This document shows, in pieces, positions 49,701-56,929 of a DNA stretch of 64,000 bases. Under the pieces are notes generated by a model. That model ran no database searches. It saw only the letters and a program-made list of their open reading frames with translations, and was not told the DNA's origin. This stretch comes from an uncultured Christensenella sp. (GTDB lineage Bacteria; Bacillota; Clostridia; Christensenellales; UBA3700): the NCBI GenBank assembly GCA_910584635.1, contig CAJUBA010000001.1, forward strand, positions 343,727-407,726, in the 5' to 3' direction. Within the stretch, counting starts at the first letter, position 1. The number at the start of each line of letters is the position of its first letter. Position numbers and translations under genes: made by a program.

Positions 49701-51147
49701 CGATGTGGAACGTAATTCCGCCGGTGGCTTTCATATCCTTTTCGCTGATTTCAACTTTAATAACTTCGCCTGCGGGAGCGTAAAGTCCGGTAACGTTGTA
49801 TCCTCTGGTATAACTGCGCGGACGGAAAATCATTTCCTTAACAACACCCGGTTCGCTGTCCGAAACGTCGCCGAAATACAGGCCTTCCGCAGTCGTATGC
49901 CGATACAACTGTCTATGTTGGCTTTTGGTATCAACGGTAGGTATAGGCTCTGACGTCGTACCTCTGTAAAGATAGCCGTCTTTGTCCATCCACGTAAAGT
50001 TGCCGCCTCCGCCGTTCCAAGTTCCCGTAGCGGTGAGATAACTCGATTCGTTTATCAACGCCTGTCTATCGGCGTCGTGTTCCGCGCCTATAACGGACGA
50101 AAGCGTATATCCGTACTTAGGATATGCGGGCAAGCCCTCGTTTTTCACTTCGCTTACAGGTCTAACTCTCTTGATAGTCGAAATCTGTTTGCCGTAATAT
50201 CCTACGACAGTCGTAGTTGAATAATCATATTTATACGCGTCTGCTCTTCCGTTTTGACAAGACTTAACACCGAGTATGATTCCCAAAATTATTGCAAATA
50301 CAACCGCCGCGCACACTACTCCGATAATTATGCTTTTCTTCTTTTGCTTGCTCATCTGAGCATGTTGAGGCGACTTGTTTTTGTCTTTACCCTTTTTATC
50401 GTTATTCTTCGTAGCGGAACTGTCGTCTTTAACGGTCTTTTTCGAAGTCTTTTCTTTGCTTTCCGTTACTTCTTTATTCGTTTTAACGCCGTTTGGCTGC
50501 TCGTTTTTTTCTTTCGCTGAAACAGAAGACTTTTCCGTCTTTGCTTTCTCGCTCTTGGATACTCCGTCTTTAACGCTTGCCGCAAGAACTTCCTCTTCTG
50601 CGTGTTTAGCCGAAGATTTCGCTTTGGGTTTATCCTCTGTCGACTTTTTATCCGTTTTATTAGCCGTATTCCCTTTGGTTTTTGCTTCGGGGGGGGCGAC
50701 TACGTTTTCCGTCTTAACGTTCTTAGCAGACTTAACGCTCTTTTCTGCCGTCGCTTTACTCTCCGTTGCCTTGGACTTTGAAGCGGTCTGCTTTTCAACG
50801 GACTTATTCCCTGTCTTCGACTTTGGTTGTTCGGCTTTAGCGGGCTGACTCTTCGCTTTTGAAGCGGATGCGTTCTGCTTGTCTGTTTTTGTAGCGGTCT
50901 TTTCAGTCTTCGTACTTTCTTTGACGCTCTTAGCAACAGTAGCGTTTGCCTTAGCGGCGGGTTTCGTCGCAGGTTTTCCTGTCTTTGCGGCGGGCTTGGA
51001 TTTGTCGGCGGTCTTAGGCGCCGGCTTTTCCGCAGACTTCGGTTTCTGCGCAGTCGTTTTAGACGTCGCCGTCGATGACGGTTTGGCGTTGGATTTTGAC
51101 GCAGCAGGTTTCGCCGCAGACTTTGATTTGGTATCTTTCTCTGCCAT
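46723..51147 (-). CDS. Membrane-anchored M60 (mucin-type) metallopeptidase with Lys/Ala/Ser/Thr-rich cytoplasmic tail
   Basis: Residues 1-268 are a low-complexity, strongly basic region of K, A, S, T and P. A helix at about 270-293, preceded by KKKS, anchors the protein as type II, so the tail is inside and the rest outside. The peptidase domain carries HEYHH (676-680) with a third ligand E692 in GNGGE, the HExxH...E gluzincin set of M60/enhancin proteins, which cut mucin-type glycoproteins. After this come beta-rich modules (about 880-1200), a discoidin/CBM32-like module (about 1250-1390) and a final beta domain. Strong promoter upstream. Confidence 0.85.
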   Translation of the reverse strand: MAEKDTKSKSAAKPAASKSNAKPSSTATSKTTAQKPKSAEKPAPKTADKSKPAAKTGKPATKPAAKANATVAKSVKESTKTEKTATKTDKQNASASKAKSQPAKAEQPKSKTGNKSVEKQTASKSKATESKATAEKSVKSAKNVKTENVVAPPEAKTKGNTANKTDKKSTEDKPKAKSSAKHAEEEVLAASVKDGVSKSEKAKTEKSSVSAKEKNEQPNGVKTNKEVTESKEKTSKKTVKDDSSATKNNDKKGKDKNKSPQHAQMSKQKKKSIIIGVVCAAVVFAIILGIILGVKSCQNGRADAYKYDYSTTTVVGYYGKQISTIKRVRPVSEVKNEGLPAYPKYGYTLSSVIGAEHDADRQALINESSYLTATGTWNGGGGNFTWMDKDGYLYRGTTSEPIPTVDTKSQHRQLYRHTTAEGLYFGDVSDSEPGVVKEMIFRPRSYTRGYNVTGLYAPAGEVIKVEISEKDMKATGGITFHIGQALYNGKANNIWTAKGQMQRFPVIMNTMSVTPDTATLKDGVYTAYIGSFVGGPIYVRNESVSFKITVSGGVNYSHFILGYTTKDEFERNAESTAPYFDLEVWDNGVLHSGPKKYSEPFSYDDLYKAAVLWEKVSLVTTTGNSQGIVFLYDPFVAAGAAVAFPGQGAVNCPTGWMASSLNYKSITTSGSWGNFHEYHHNFQGYGVGNGGEVTNNGMTLVSYALFTKISSSRGLGSNGAEGLGGWNSYTSATWALEEVLKISAGGSPSNGKQGLALYATLLHNFGPDKYIQAKTHQRGGQNYVAYLKAWQEVTHNDMTYYFKDLLQGISEAEAQELSNPEYSKFVPVSSVYQTGRSYMYDGEKQYITTMQPYVINYGEDFDFDLNPYTDESGQYLSGSIKLPKGFSYKIKDVKQPQYGSVTPKGNNVYTYTPDKKEMNSGDIIVTLQITKDDDPSFKVDDVDLVLGFEQTHEKNKFVLQRTTYTYDAGSMYTDAEVAYENNYANYSSKTEGDNLNGTQNSNTDIWLYPNNDQYKDSPYVVKDNTIAEVKGKLYFKDAGKYRLYLRGRINCAMYYSIGNEDNYQLGGKIKTLVNNSHLFRTGDPNTYVDIEVGAESWVYFKSVLIIQSSPAISYMGLGYAQWTEPMFTIHEIKDEDGNVIGIKYYDYMGREVSEEEANKAELIPPTKASYVTAYRSDYEFPNKEFEADYFYTRKYNYNYVGDTVVVTEGKKQTPTSYCNYMAWDPTQHSIDNLFDGKSDTGIHFSRDWGVSANKPAILAFDIGETITANSMTLYTYLQTGSNSKGFPQNFTLEGSLDGTEYFDMGTWTGQGQPAVSKDFLLKDGKSYTFRYYRLTITATGNGRCALNGLTFSNTLRFQGDGNNLFSPDNEMFKFSNKWSSAQAYSMFGHVYIGKKGDTMTFEFEGTNFAILSSSNYDNKFEVKIDGKVISSLELKSEKDDIYVSYLSEILESGKHKVEIKCKGKASIDSIAIFK

Positions 51148-51190
51148 AAAAATCTCCTTTAACGTAAAAAGATATTTCTAATTTTCCTCT

Positions 51191-51211
51191 TTCCATATAA
51201 ATTATATGGAA
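51191..51211. promoter_or_regulatory. Palindrome at the M60 gene transcription start
   Basis: TTCCATAT and ATATGGAA arms flank 5 nt. It overlaps the expected start of transcription from the promoter at 51211-51239, a usual operator position. Confidence 0.5.
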
Positions 51212-51239
51212 TTATACCATAGCAAGGTTATTTTGTCAA
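51211..51239 (-). promoter_or_regulatory. M60 peptidase gene promoter
   Basis: TTGACA (51234-51239), 17-nt spacer, TATAAT (51211-51216) on the minus strand. The rest of the 328-bp gap to 51475 shows no gene or hairpin. Confidence 0.85.
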
Positions 51240-51475
51240 ACAACTTAGTTAAAAGTCGAAATTGTCAATACATTACCTATAAATAACTTTCCGCCGGTTA
51301 TTATTTATTGGATTCATTAAATGAATGCGACAGATATTACGTACATGTACGACCTATTAGAAATAAAGCAATTATATCCATGCGCGTCAATTATATGAGA
51401 CTATAAAATATAAGCATTTGACATATCGGCAGTTAGACAATAGAATATAAATATAAACCGATTTCGGAGAATAAT

Positions 51476-52027
51476 ATGAACGAAAAAGAATTTTCCCAAG
51501 AAATGAAAACCGCAAAATATATTCAGGCAAACTCGCCTATACATCAATACATGAGCGAATCTTCGCAAAGGAGTATGCGCATAACTTGCGAACTTAACGG
51601 CTTATACCATACTCCCGAAGAAGTAAGATTGATTTTCTCTCGGCTGACCGGAAAAAAAGTCGACGACTCCTTTATGCTTTTCCCGCCATTTTATTCGGAC
51701 TACGGGCAGAACATTACAATCGGAAAAAATGTATTTATCAACTCGGGGTGTTGTTTTCAGGACCAAGGCGGTATTGAAATAGGCGACGGCGCGTTTATCG
51801 GACAGCAAGTAGTGATTGCTACCTTGAATCATGATACTTCGCCCGAAAATCGCGCTTCGATGTTCCCCGCGCGAGTACGAATAGGCAAACGTGTGTGGAT
51901 AGGTGCCCACGCTACAATATGTCCCGGCGTAACGGTAGGCGATAACTCGATAATCGGCGCGGGAGCGGTGGTAACAAAAGACGTTCCCGAAAATGCGTCG
52001 TCGCAGGAGTACCCGCGAAAATCCTAA
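51476..52027 (+). CDS. Hexapeptide-repeat sugar O-acetyltransferase (LacA/Maa/NodL-like), frameshifted at the end
   Basis: The 183-residue protein has the N-terminal Mac domain and left-handed beta-helix repeats with ITIGKNVFINSGC, IGDGAFIGQQV and the catalytic histidine in LNHDTSP. The family normally ends VPxNxVxAGxPAKxxR. Here the frame changes just after VPEN to SSQEYPRKS, while the shifted frame reads VVAGVPAKILRLIQ and stops at 52041. One base is missing or two are extra near 51995-51999. The core is intact and may still work. CGGAGA precedes the ATG. Confidence 0.85.
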   Translation: MNEKEFSQEMKTAKYIQANSPIHQYMSESSQRSMRITCELNGLYHTPEEVRLIFSRLTGKKVDDSFMLFPPFYSDYGQNITIGKNVFINSGCCFQDQGGIEIGDGAFIGQQVVIATLNHDTSPENRASMFPARVRIGKRVWIGAHATICPGVTVGDNSIIGAGAVVTKDVPENASSQEYPRKS

Positions 52028-52130
52028 GATTGATTCAATAAAATTAAACCTACGCTAAGGTTTTTAGTTTTGAAAACATATAAAACTAATGCTTACAAAA
52101 ATATTGAACAAACTAAAAAGGAGATAAACT

Positions 52131-53297
52131 ATGTTAGGTAATTTTACTTATTCCAATCCTACAAAACTTTATTTCGGCAAAGACGCGTTGGACGGTCTTA
52201 ACGCCGAACTTCCCAAGTACGGCAAAAACGTTTTGCTTGTATACGGCTCGGGATCGATTAAGAAAAACGGCATTTACGACAAAGTGGTAAAGATTCTAAA
52301 AGAAAACGGAAAAGAGGTGTTTGAAGACGGCGGAGTTATGCCCAACCCTACAAACGAAAAACTCAACGAAGGCATCGAACGCGCAAGAAAAGCCAAAGCA
52401 AATCTTATACTTGCCGTCGGCGGAGGTTCCGTCTGCGATTACGCTAAAGCGGTGTCTGTTTCCGTAAACTGCAACGAAGACGCGTGGGACAAGTATTACA
52501 TACGTTTTGACGACGTTACTTGCGATATAGTACCCGTGGGTTGCGTACTCACTATGGTAGGCACCGGAAGCGAAATGAACGGCGGGTCCGTCATTACAAA
52601 CCACGAACAAAAGTTAAAAATCGGTCATGTTTTCGGCGACAACGTATTCCCCAAATTCTCAATACTAAATCCCGAATTTACGCTCACTCTTCCCCGATAC
52701 CAAATGATTTCGGGAATTTTTGATATAATGTCGCACATTCTAGAACAGTATTTTTCGGGAGAAGACGACAATACTAGCGACTATATTATGGAAGGACTTC
52801 TCCGCTCTCTTATCCATAGCGCCGACGTCGCAGTGAAAAATCCCAACGACTACGAAGCGCGAAGCAATATTATGTGGACTGCGACCTGGGCGCTCAATAC
52901 GCTTGTAGAAAAAGGCAAGTCAACCGACTGGATGGTTCACATGTTAGGTCAGGCGGTAGGCGCGTATACGGACGCGACGCACGGCATGACGCTTTCCGCA
53001 GTTTCTATACCGTATTACCGTTATATAATGCAATACGGATTGAAAAAATTCTCGCGTTATGCTATAAACGTATGGAACGTAAATCCTGAAAACAAGACGG
53101 ATGAGCAAATAGCAAACGAAGGCTTAACGGCAATGCAATCATGGATGGAAAAAATAGGTCTGGTAATGAATCTTTCTCAACTGGGAGTTAAAGCGGAAAT
53201 GATTGACGGAATCACAAAAAGCACGCTGGTAATGGACGGCGGATATAAAATATTAAATGAAGAAGATATAAAAGCCGTGCTTAAAGCAAGTCTTTAA
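52131..53297 (+). CDS. Iron-containing alcohol dehydrogenase (BdhA/YugJ type)
   Basis: The 388-residue enzyme has YGSGSIKKNGIYDKV, the NAD(P)-binding GGGSVCDYAKA, TMVGTGSEMNGGSVI and metal-binding histidines in FDIMSHILEQY and DATHGMTL. It interconverts aldehydes and alcohols, such as butanal or acetaldehyde, in fermentation. Length and motifs are normal. AAGGAGA precedes the ATG; a hairpin follows. Confidence 0.94.
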   Translation: MLGNFTYSNPTKLYFGKDALDGLNAELPKYGKNVLLVYGSGSIKKNGIYDKVVKILKENGKEVFEDGGVMPNPTNEKLNEGIERARKAKANLILAVGGGSVCDYAKAVSVSVNCNEDAWDKYYIRFDDVTCDIVPVGCVLTMVGTGSEMNGGSVITNHEQKLKIGHVFGDNVFPKFSILNPEFTLTLPRYQMISGIFDIMSHILEQYFSGEDDNTSDYIMEGLLRSLIHSADVAVKNPNDYEARSNIMWTATWALNTLVEKGKSTDWMVHMLGQAVGAYTDATHGMTLSAVSIPYYRYIMQYGLKKFSRYAINVWNVNPENKTDEQIANEGLTAMQSWMEKIGLVMNLSQLGVKAEMIDGITKSTLVMDGGYKILNEEDIKAVLKASL

Positions 53298-53316
53298 TTT
53301 ATAATTAAACTATCCG

Positions 53317-53345
53317 GAAAGCGTTTCGATTTTCGAAACGCTTTC
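53317..53345 (+). terminator. Hairpin after the alcohol dehydrogenase gene
   Basis: A 13-bp stem GAAAGCGTTTCGA/TCGAAACGCTTTC with a TTT loop, 19 nt past the stop; only a short T tail. The rest of the gap to 53503 holds no clear feature. Confidence 0.7.
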
Positions 53346-53503
53346 TAAACTTCAAATCTTATATAAGACCTATCGTCAAAGAATTTTTTCACAACTTGTA
53401 AAATAAATACACTAACTTAATATACTCTTATTCTATTGGCATTTTGAACGCCATTTTATTTTTTCCAATCAAATTCTACTTCTAAGCGGTGTAAAACTTT
53501 GCG

Positions 53504-53531
53504 GTTTTGTTTTATAATTGTAATACAAAAC
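53504..53531. promoter_or_regulatory. Palindrome over a -10 box before the GNAT/XRE pair
   Basis: GTTTTGT (53504-53510) and ACAAAAC (53525-53531) flank TATAAT. This is a plausible operator for the regulator encoded downstream. Confidence 0.5.
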
Positions 53532-53546
53532 AAAAAGGAAATATGT

Positions 53547-53684
53547 ATGAATCAAATTGCGATAGGAAACATATCGATTTGCGTAATTCTTATTTTAGCG
53601 TTATACTTATCGTATGCTAATCAGACGATACAAACAAAGCGATTTGGATACGATTTCAAATTTATTTTATCAAACTGTGCATAA
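53547..53684 (+). CDS. Possible 45-residue leader ORF overlapping the GNAT gene
   Basis: An AAAGGA site sits before this ATG (and one at 53543). The frame encodes a hydrophobic stretch ISICVILILALYLSYA and overlaps the GNAT start in another frame. Since the GNAT start lacks its own ribosome site, translation of this ORF could feed it. No homolog is known to me. Confidence 0.3.
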   Translation: MNQIAIGNISICVILILALYLSYANQTIQTKRFGYDFKFILSNCA

Positions 53685-54069
53685 CGTCAATTGCGCCGAC
53701 TATACGGAGGAACAACTATGCGCATGGACAAACAGTCCCGAGAGTTTGAAAACAAAGCAAGAAAATTTGTCAGAACAATACACTCTGCTCGCCGAAATAG
53801 ACGGAGAAATTGTAGGTTTCGGCAGCATAGATAAAAACGGTTGTCTTGACTTTCTGTATGTCCATAAAGACTATCAACGACAAGGCGTCGCTACTGCGCT
53901 TTGCGACGAATTGGAAAAAAACTTCTCTACTATCACAACTTACGCATCGAAAACCGCAAAACCGTTTTTTGAAAGTCGCGGATACTATACAGTCAAAGAG
54001 CAAGAAATCGAAAGATTTGGTATCAAACTCAAAAATTACGAAATGCGCAAATCCTGCTCAAATGACTAG
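53614..54069 (+). CDS. GNAT family N-acetyltransferase
   Basis: The 151-residue protein starts MLIRRYKQSDLDTISNLFYQTV, has FLYVHKDYQRQGVATALCDEL as the acetyl-CoA loop and ends FFESRGYYTVKEQ, a common small-molecule GNAT type. No ribosome site precedes the ATG at 53614, so a leader ORF or coupling may be needed. Overlaps the next gene by 8 nt. Confidence 0.87.
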   Translation: MLIRRYKQSDLDTISNLFYQTVHNVNCADYTEEQLCAWTNSPESLKTKQENLSEQYTLLAEIDGEIVGFGSIDKNGCLDFLYVHKDYQRQGVATALCDELEKNFSTITTYASKTAKPFFESRGYYTVKEQEIERFGIKLKNYEMRKSCSND

Positions 54070-54532
54070 AATAAGATACTTATACGCAGATATGGAAGAA
54101 CAACTTAAATTAGGCGAAAGATTAACAGAATTATTAACGACAAAGAATATAGACAATAAAACGTTTGCCGAAAATATAGGCGTCAACGTCAGTACTGTGG
54201 GAAGATGGAGAAACGGTCAAAAATATATGCGACTTTCTCAAATCGTAAAAATCGCCGATTATTTTGATTGCTCACTTGATTTTTTATCTGGTCGCTCTGA
54301 TGTCGCGTTGGATTTTCAACCGCAAAAACCTCCTGCTTTCTATCCGCATTTAAGAACTCTTCTTAAAAACAAAGGTATAACCCGTACTCAAATCAACCGC
54401 GATACTCGCGTAAAATCATCTCATTTCGTTGATTGGAAAAACGGCTTAGACCCGCATATTTTCTCTTTGATTGAACTTGCCGACTATCTTGATATATCTT
54501 TGGATATTTTAATCGGTCGCGAGAAATTCTAA
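54062..54532 (+). CDS. Transcriptional regulator with two XRE helix-turn-helix domains
   Basis: The 156-residue protein has one HTH at about 15-66 (LTTKNIDNKTFAENIGVNVSTVGRW, DCSLDFLSGRSD) and a second at about 90-150 (LLKNKGITRTQINRDTRVKSS, DISLDILIGREKF). I start at the ATG at 54062, which overlaps the GNAT stop; a much longer frame from 53846 only shadows the GNAT gene. The tandem layout suggests an internal duplication. Confidence 0.82.
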   Translation: MTRIRYLYADMEEQLKLGERLTELLTTKNIDNKTFAENIGVNVSTVGRWRNGQKYMRLSQIVKIADYFDCSLDFLSGRSDVALDFQPQKPPAFYPHLRTLLKNKGITRTQINRDTRVKSSHFVDWKNGLDPHIFSLIELADYLDISLDILIGREKF

Positions 54533-54621
54533 ATTGTAATTATATTGAGTTTGCTTAGAGCAAATGTTAGAACAAATTGTCAATTGTCGAGAAAATCCAT
54601 ATAATTAACAAAAAAACGTAT

Positions 54622-54659
54622 AAAAAACGGTCAAAATCAACTGATTTTAACCGTTTTTT
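54622..54659. terminator. Bidirectional terminator between the XRE gene and tRNA-Arg
   Basis: AAAAAACGGT and ACCGTTTTTT arms with inner AAAATCA/TGATTTT pairing; it touches the CCA end of tRNA-Arg. Confidence 0.82.
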
Positions 54660-54735
54660 GGTGCACCCAAAGAGACTCGAACTCCCAACCTTTCGGTCCG
54701 TAGCCGAACGCTCTATCCAATTGAGCTATGAGTGC
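54659..54735 (-). tRNA. tRNA-Arg (anticodon ACG)
   Basis: Acceptor GCACTCA/TGGGTGC pairs with one G-U, the anticodon loop CTACGGA gives ACG (read as ICG after deamination), T arm GGGAGTTCGAGTCTC and encoded CCA. Confidence 0.95.
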
Positions 54736-54822
54736 ATGGGGATTCTTCTTTGACATTATAGTTAAATTATTTTTGTTTGTCAAGCAAAATAAGTCCACTG
54801 AAATATTGTCTTTGAAAAACCG

Positions 54823-56067
54823 TTATTTACTCTGCCTATCGGTCGGACTAAGCGGAAGTTCTACAATAAACCGAGTATACTTACCTACCTCGCTTTCGCA
54901 TACTATACTACCTTTCATCGACTGCGTAATCGACTTTGCAATACTAAGTCCCAACCCGAAAGAATTACTGGTTTCTTTATGAGAAGCGTCGACTTTGAAA
55001 AATCTATCGAAGATATTAGTCAGATTTTCTTGAGATATACCCTCGCCCGTATTATAGAATTTAAGTACGGCGTTTCTTCTTTGACGTTGAATTTCAACCG
55101 TAATTTTACCTTTGTCCGGAGTATATTTTATCGCATTGTCAAGCAAAATGCCAGCAAGTTTTTCTATCTCCGCTTTATTCGCGTTTACTTTTACAGGCTC
55201 GTCTGCGATATACGTCAAATCAATGAGTTTTTCATAACAAATCGCTTCAAAAGAAAGCATCATGCCTTCTATTACGTCGTTAATAACAATCGGCTCTCTT
55301 TCTACGGTCAAAGCGGTCGCGTCTATCTTCGTGAGATCCAACATATCCAAAATAAGCGAATGCATTCTCTCTACTTGATATTGCGCGGATTCCAACCACT
55401 TTTTATTCTCTTCCACGGTCGAGGTGGGATCGCTTTCAATTAGTTCGAGATTGGTACGCACTATGGTAAGCGGAGTTTTCAATTCGTGGGAAGCGTTTGC
55501 AATTAGTTCACGCTGTTTTTCAAAAGACTGCTTAACCGGAAGAATGGCTTTTTTTGCATAGAAATAATAGAATATTACGACAGCCGCCATACAAGCGAGC
55601 ATAACGCCTATAAGCGTAAGTCCCAAAGTAAGCAACATATCGTAAGTATCCGAATAATCTATCAATACGAATTTCTTGACGTATTTATCGCCCATAAACA
55701 CTTTGGATTGAGCGAACATATATTTCTTGCCGGTTTCCGTTGAAAAACGGTTGAACATAGAGTTGTCGATTTCCTGCATCTTCTCCTCTACTTCGGCGAT
55801 TTCTTCCGTGGAAAAAGCGTCGACGAGAGAATAGGAAGACACCTCTTCCCCGTCTAAAAAAACATAAATTATCTTATCGCTGTGAACTGTATCGAAATAA
55901 GGCTTGGCGCCCGCTTTCAAAAGCGAATTCTCTACCTGTGTAAAGGCTTGCGAATGCAAAACGTAATATACCAACGAACAGGAGAGCATGATAAGCAACC
56001 ACCCTATTGCTACAGGCACATAAAAGAATTTTTGTTGAAGTTTTTTCAGTACTTTCTGATCCATCAA
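54823..56067 (-). CDS. Sensor histidine kinase
   Basis: The 414-residue kinase has helices at about 17-37 and 145-170 with a roughly 105-residue extracytoplasmic sensor, H-box ANASHELKTPL (H194), N-box LLDNAIKYTPD and G-box FGLGLSIAKS. No clear HAMP domain is seen. Its gene overlaps the response regulator by 4 nt. Signal unknown. Confidence 0.94.
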   Translation of the reverse strand: MMDQKVLKKLQQKFFYVPVAIGWLLIMLSCSLVYYVLHSQAFTQVENSLLKAGAKPYFDTVHSDKIIYVFLDGEEVSSYSLVDAFSTEEIAEVEEKMQEIDNSMFNRFSTETGKKYMFAQSKVFMGDKYVKKFVLIDYSDTYDMLLTLGLTLIGVMLACMAAVVIFYYFYAKKAILPVKQSFEKQRELIANASHELKTPLTIVRTNLELIESDPTSTVEENKKWLESAQYQVERMHSLILDMLDLTKIDATALTVEREPIVINDVIEGMMLSFEAICYEKLIDLTYIADEPVKVNANKAEIEKLAGILLDNAIKYTPDKGKITVEIQRQRRNAVLKFYNTGEGISQENLTNIFDRFFKVDASHKETSNSFGLGLSIAKSITQSMKGSIVCESEVGKYTRFIVELPLSPTDRQSK

Positions 56068-56753
56068 TCCTGCTTTTTACTTCCGAGTTGATAACCTACG
56101 CCGCGCACGGAATTTATTGCGAAATCGGCGTCGATATAAGCAAGTTTCTTTCTTAAAAACGAAACGAACACTTCCAAACTGTTTGACTCGAAATCATTTT
56201 CAAGTCCCCATACTTTATGAATTATCAGTTCCTTTTCAGCAACGTGTCTGGGACGCTCGAAAAAGTATCTTATTATATCGAATTCTTTTTGTGAGAGTTT
56301 GACGCTCTTCTGTTGATTTTGGTTATACAACTGATAAGTAGACAAGTTCAAACATACGTTGCCGTAAGTAATTATATTGTCGGGCGTCGCGTCGGTCTTT
56401 CTTCTTAAAAGAGCGCGTATACGGGCAAGCAATTCCGCCGTGGAGAACGGCTTGGGCAAGTAGTCGTCCGCGCCCATATCAAGTCCTTTGACTTTATTAT
56501 ATTCCTGCGTCAATGCGGTAAGGATTATAACAGGAGTCATAACCCTGTTTTTCCTCAAAGTTTTCAATACGTCGAACCCGTTCTTTTTTGGCATCATAAC
56601 GTCTAAAATTATCAAATCGAAAATATCCGACATTGCGAGTTCGAGTCCGCTCTCGCCGTCGTTTGCAATCTGAACCTCGTATTTTTCTTTCTGCAAAACG
56701 GTTTTCAGGACTTCGCACAAACTCAATGAATCTTCTACAAGTAAAATTCGCAT
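56064..56753 (-). CDS. OmpR-family response regulator
   Basis: The 229-residue regulator has the receiver domain with D51 in IILDVMMP and Lys in KPFSTAEL, then a winged-helix DNA-binding domain ending IDADFAINSVRGVGYQLG. First gene of a regulator-kinase operon. Confidence 0.95.
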   Translation of the reverse strand: MRILLVEDSLSLCEVLKTVLQKEKYEVQIANDGESGLELAMSDIFDLIILDVMMPKKNGFDVLKTLRKNRVMTPVIILTALTQEYNKVKGLDMGADDYLPKPFSTAELLARIRALLRRKTDATPDNIITYGNVCLNLSTYQLYNQNQQKSVKLSQKEFDIIRYFFERPRHVAEKELIIHKVWGLENDFESNSLEVFVSFLRKKLAYIDADFAINSVRGVGYQLGSKKQD

Positions 56754-56881
56754 ACTTTCACTTTCCTCCTATATTATTTATATTATAAAGAATAAAAAAA
56801 CATTTTTCAATATTTTTAATAAAAACTATACAAAAAACAATTAACGCTCCAATATTCAAATAACTCTTTCATTATATAGCG

Positions 56882-56909
56882 AAAAAGGATGCCCTAAAGC
56901 ATCCTTTTT
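56882..56909. terminator. Bidirectional terminator
   Basis: AAAAAGGATGC pairs with GCATCCTTTTT across 6 nt, 20 nt past the stop of the acidic-tail membrane protein gene. Confidence 0.9.
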
Positions 56910-56929
56910 GATTTTAATTTATCTCGTTG

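Noticed and set aside
53846..54061. Longer start for the dual-HTH regulator
   Set aside because: This part overlaps the GNAT gene in another frame and has no HTH sequence.
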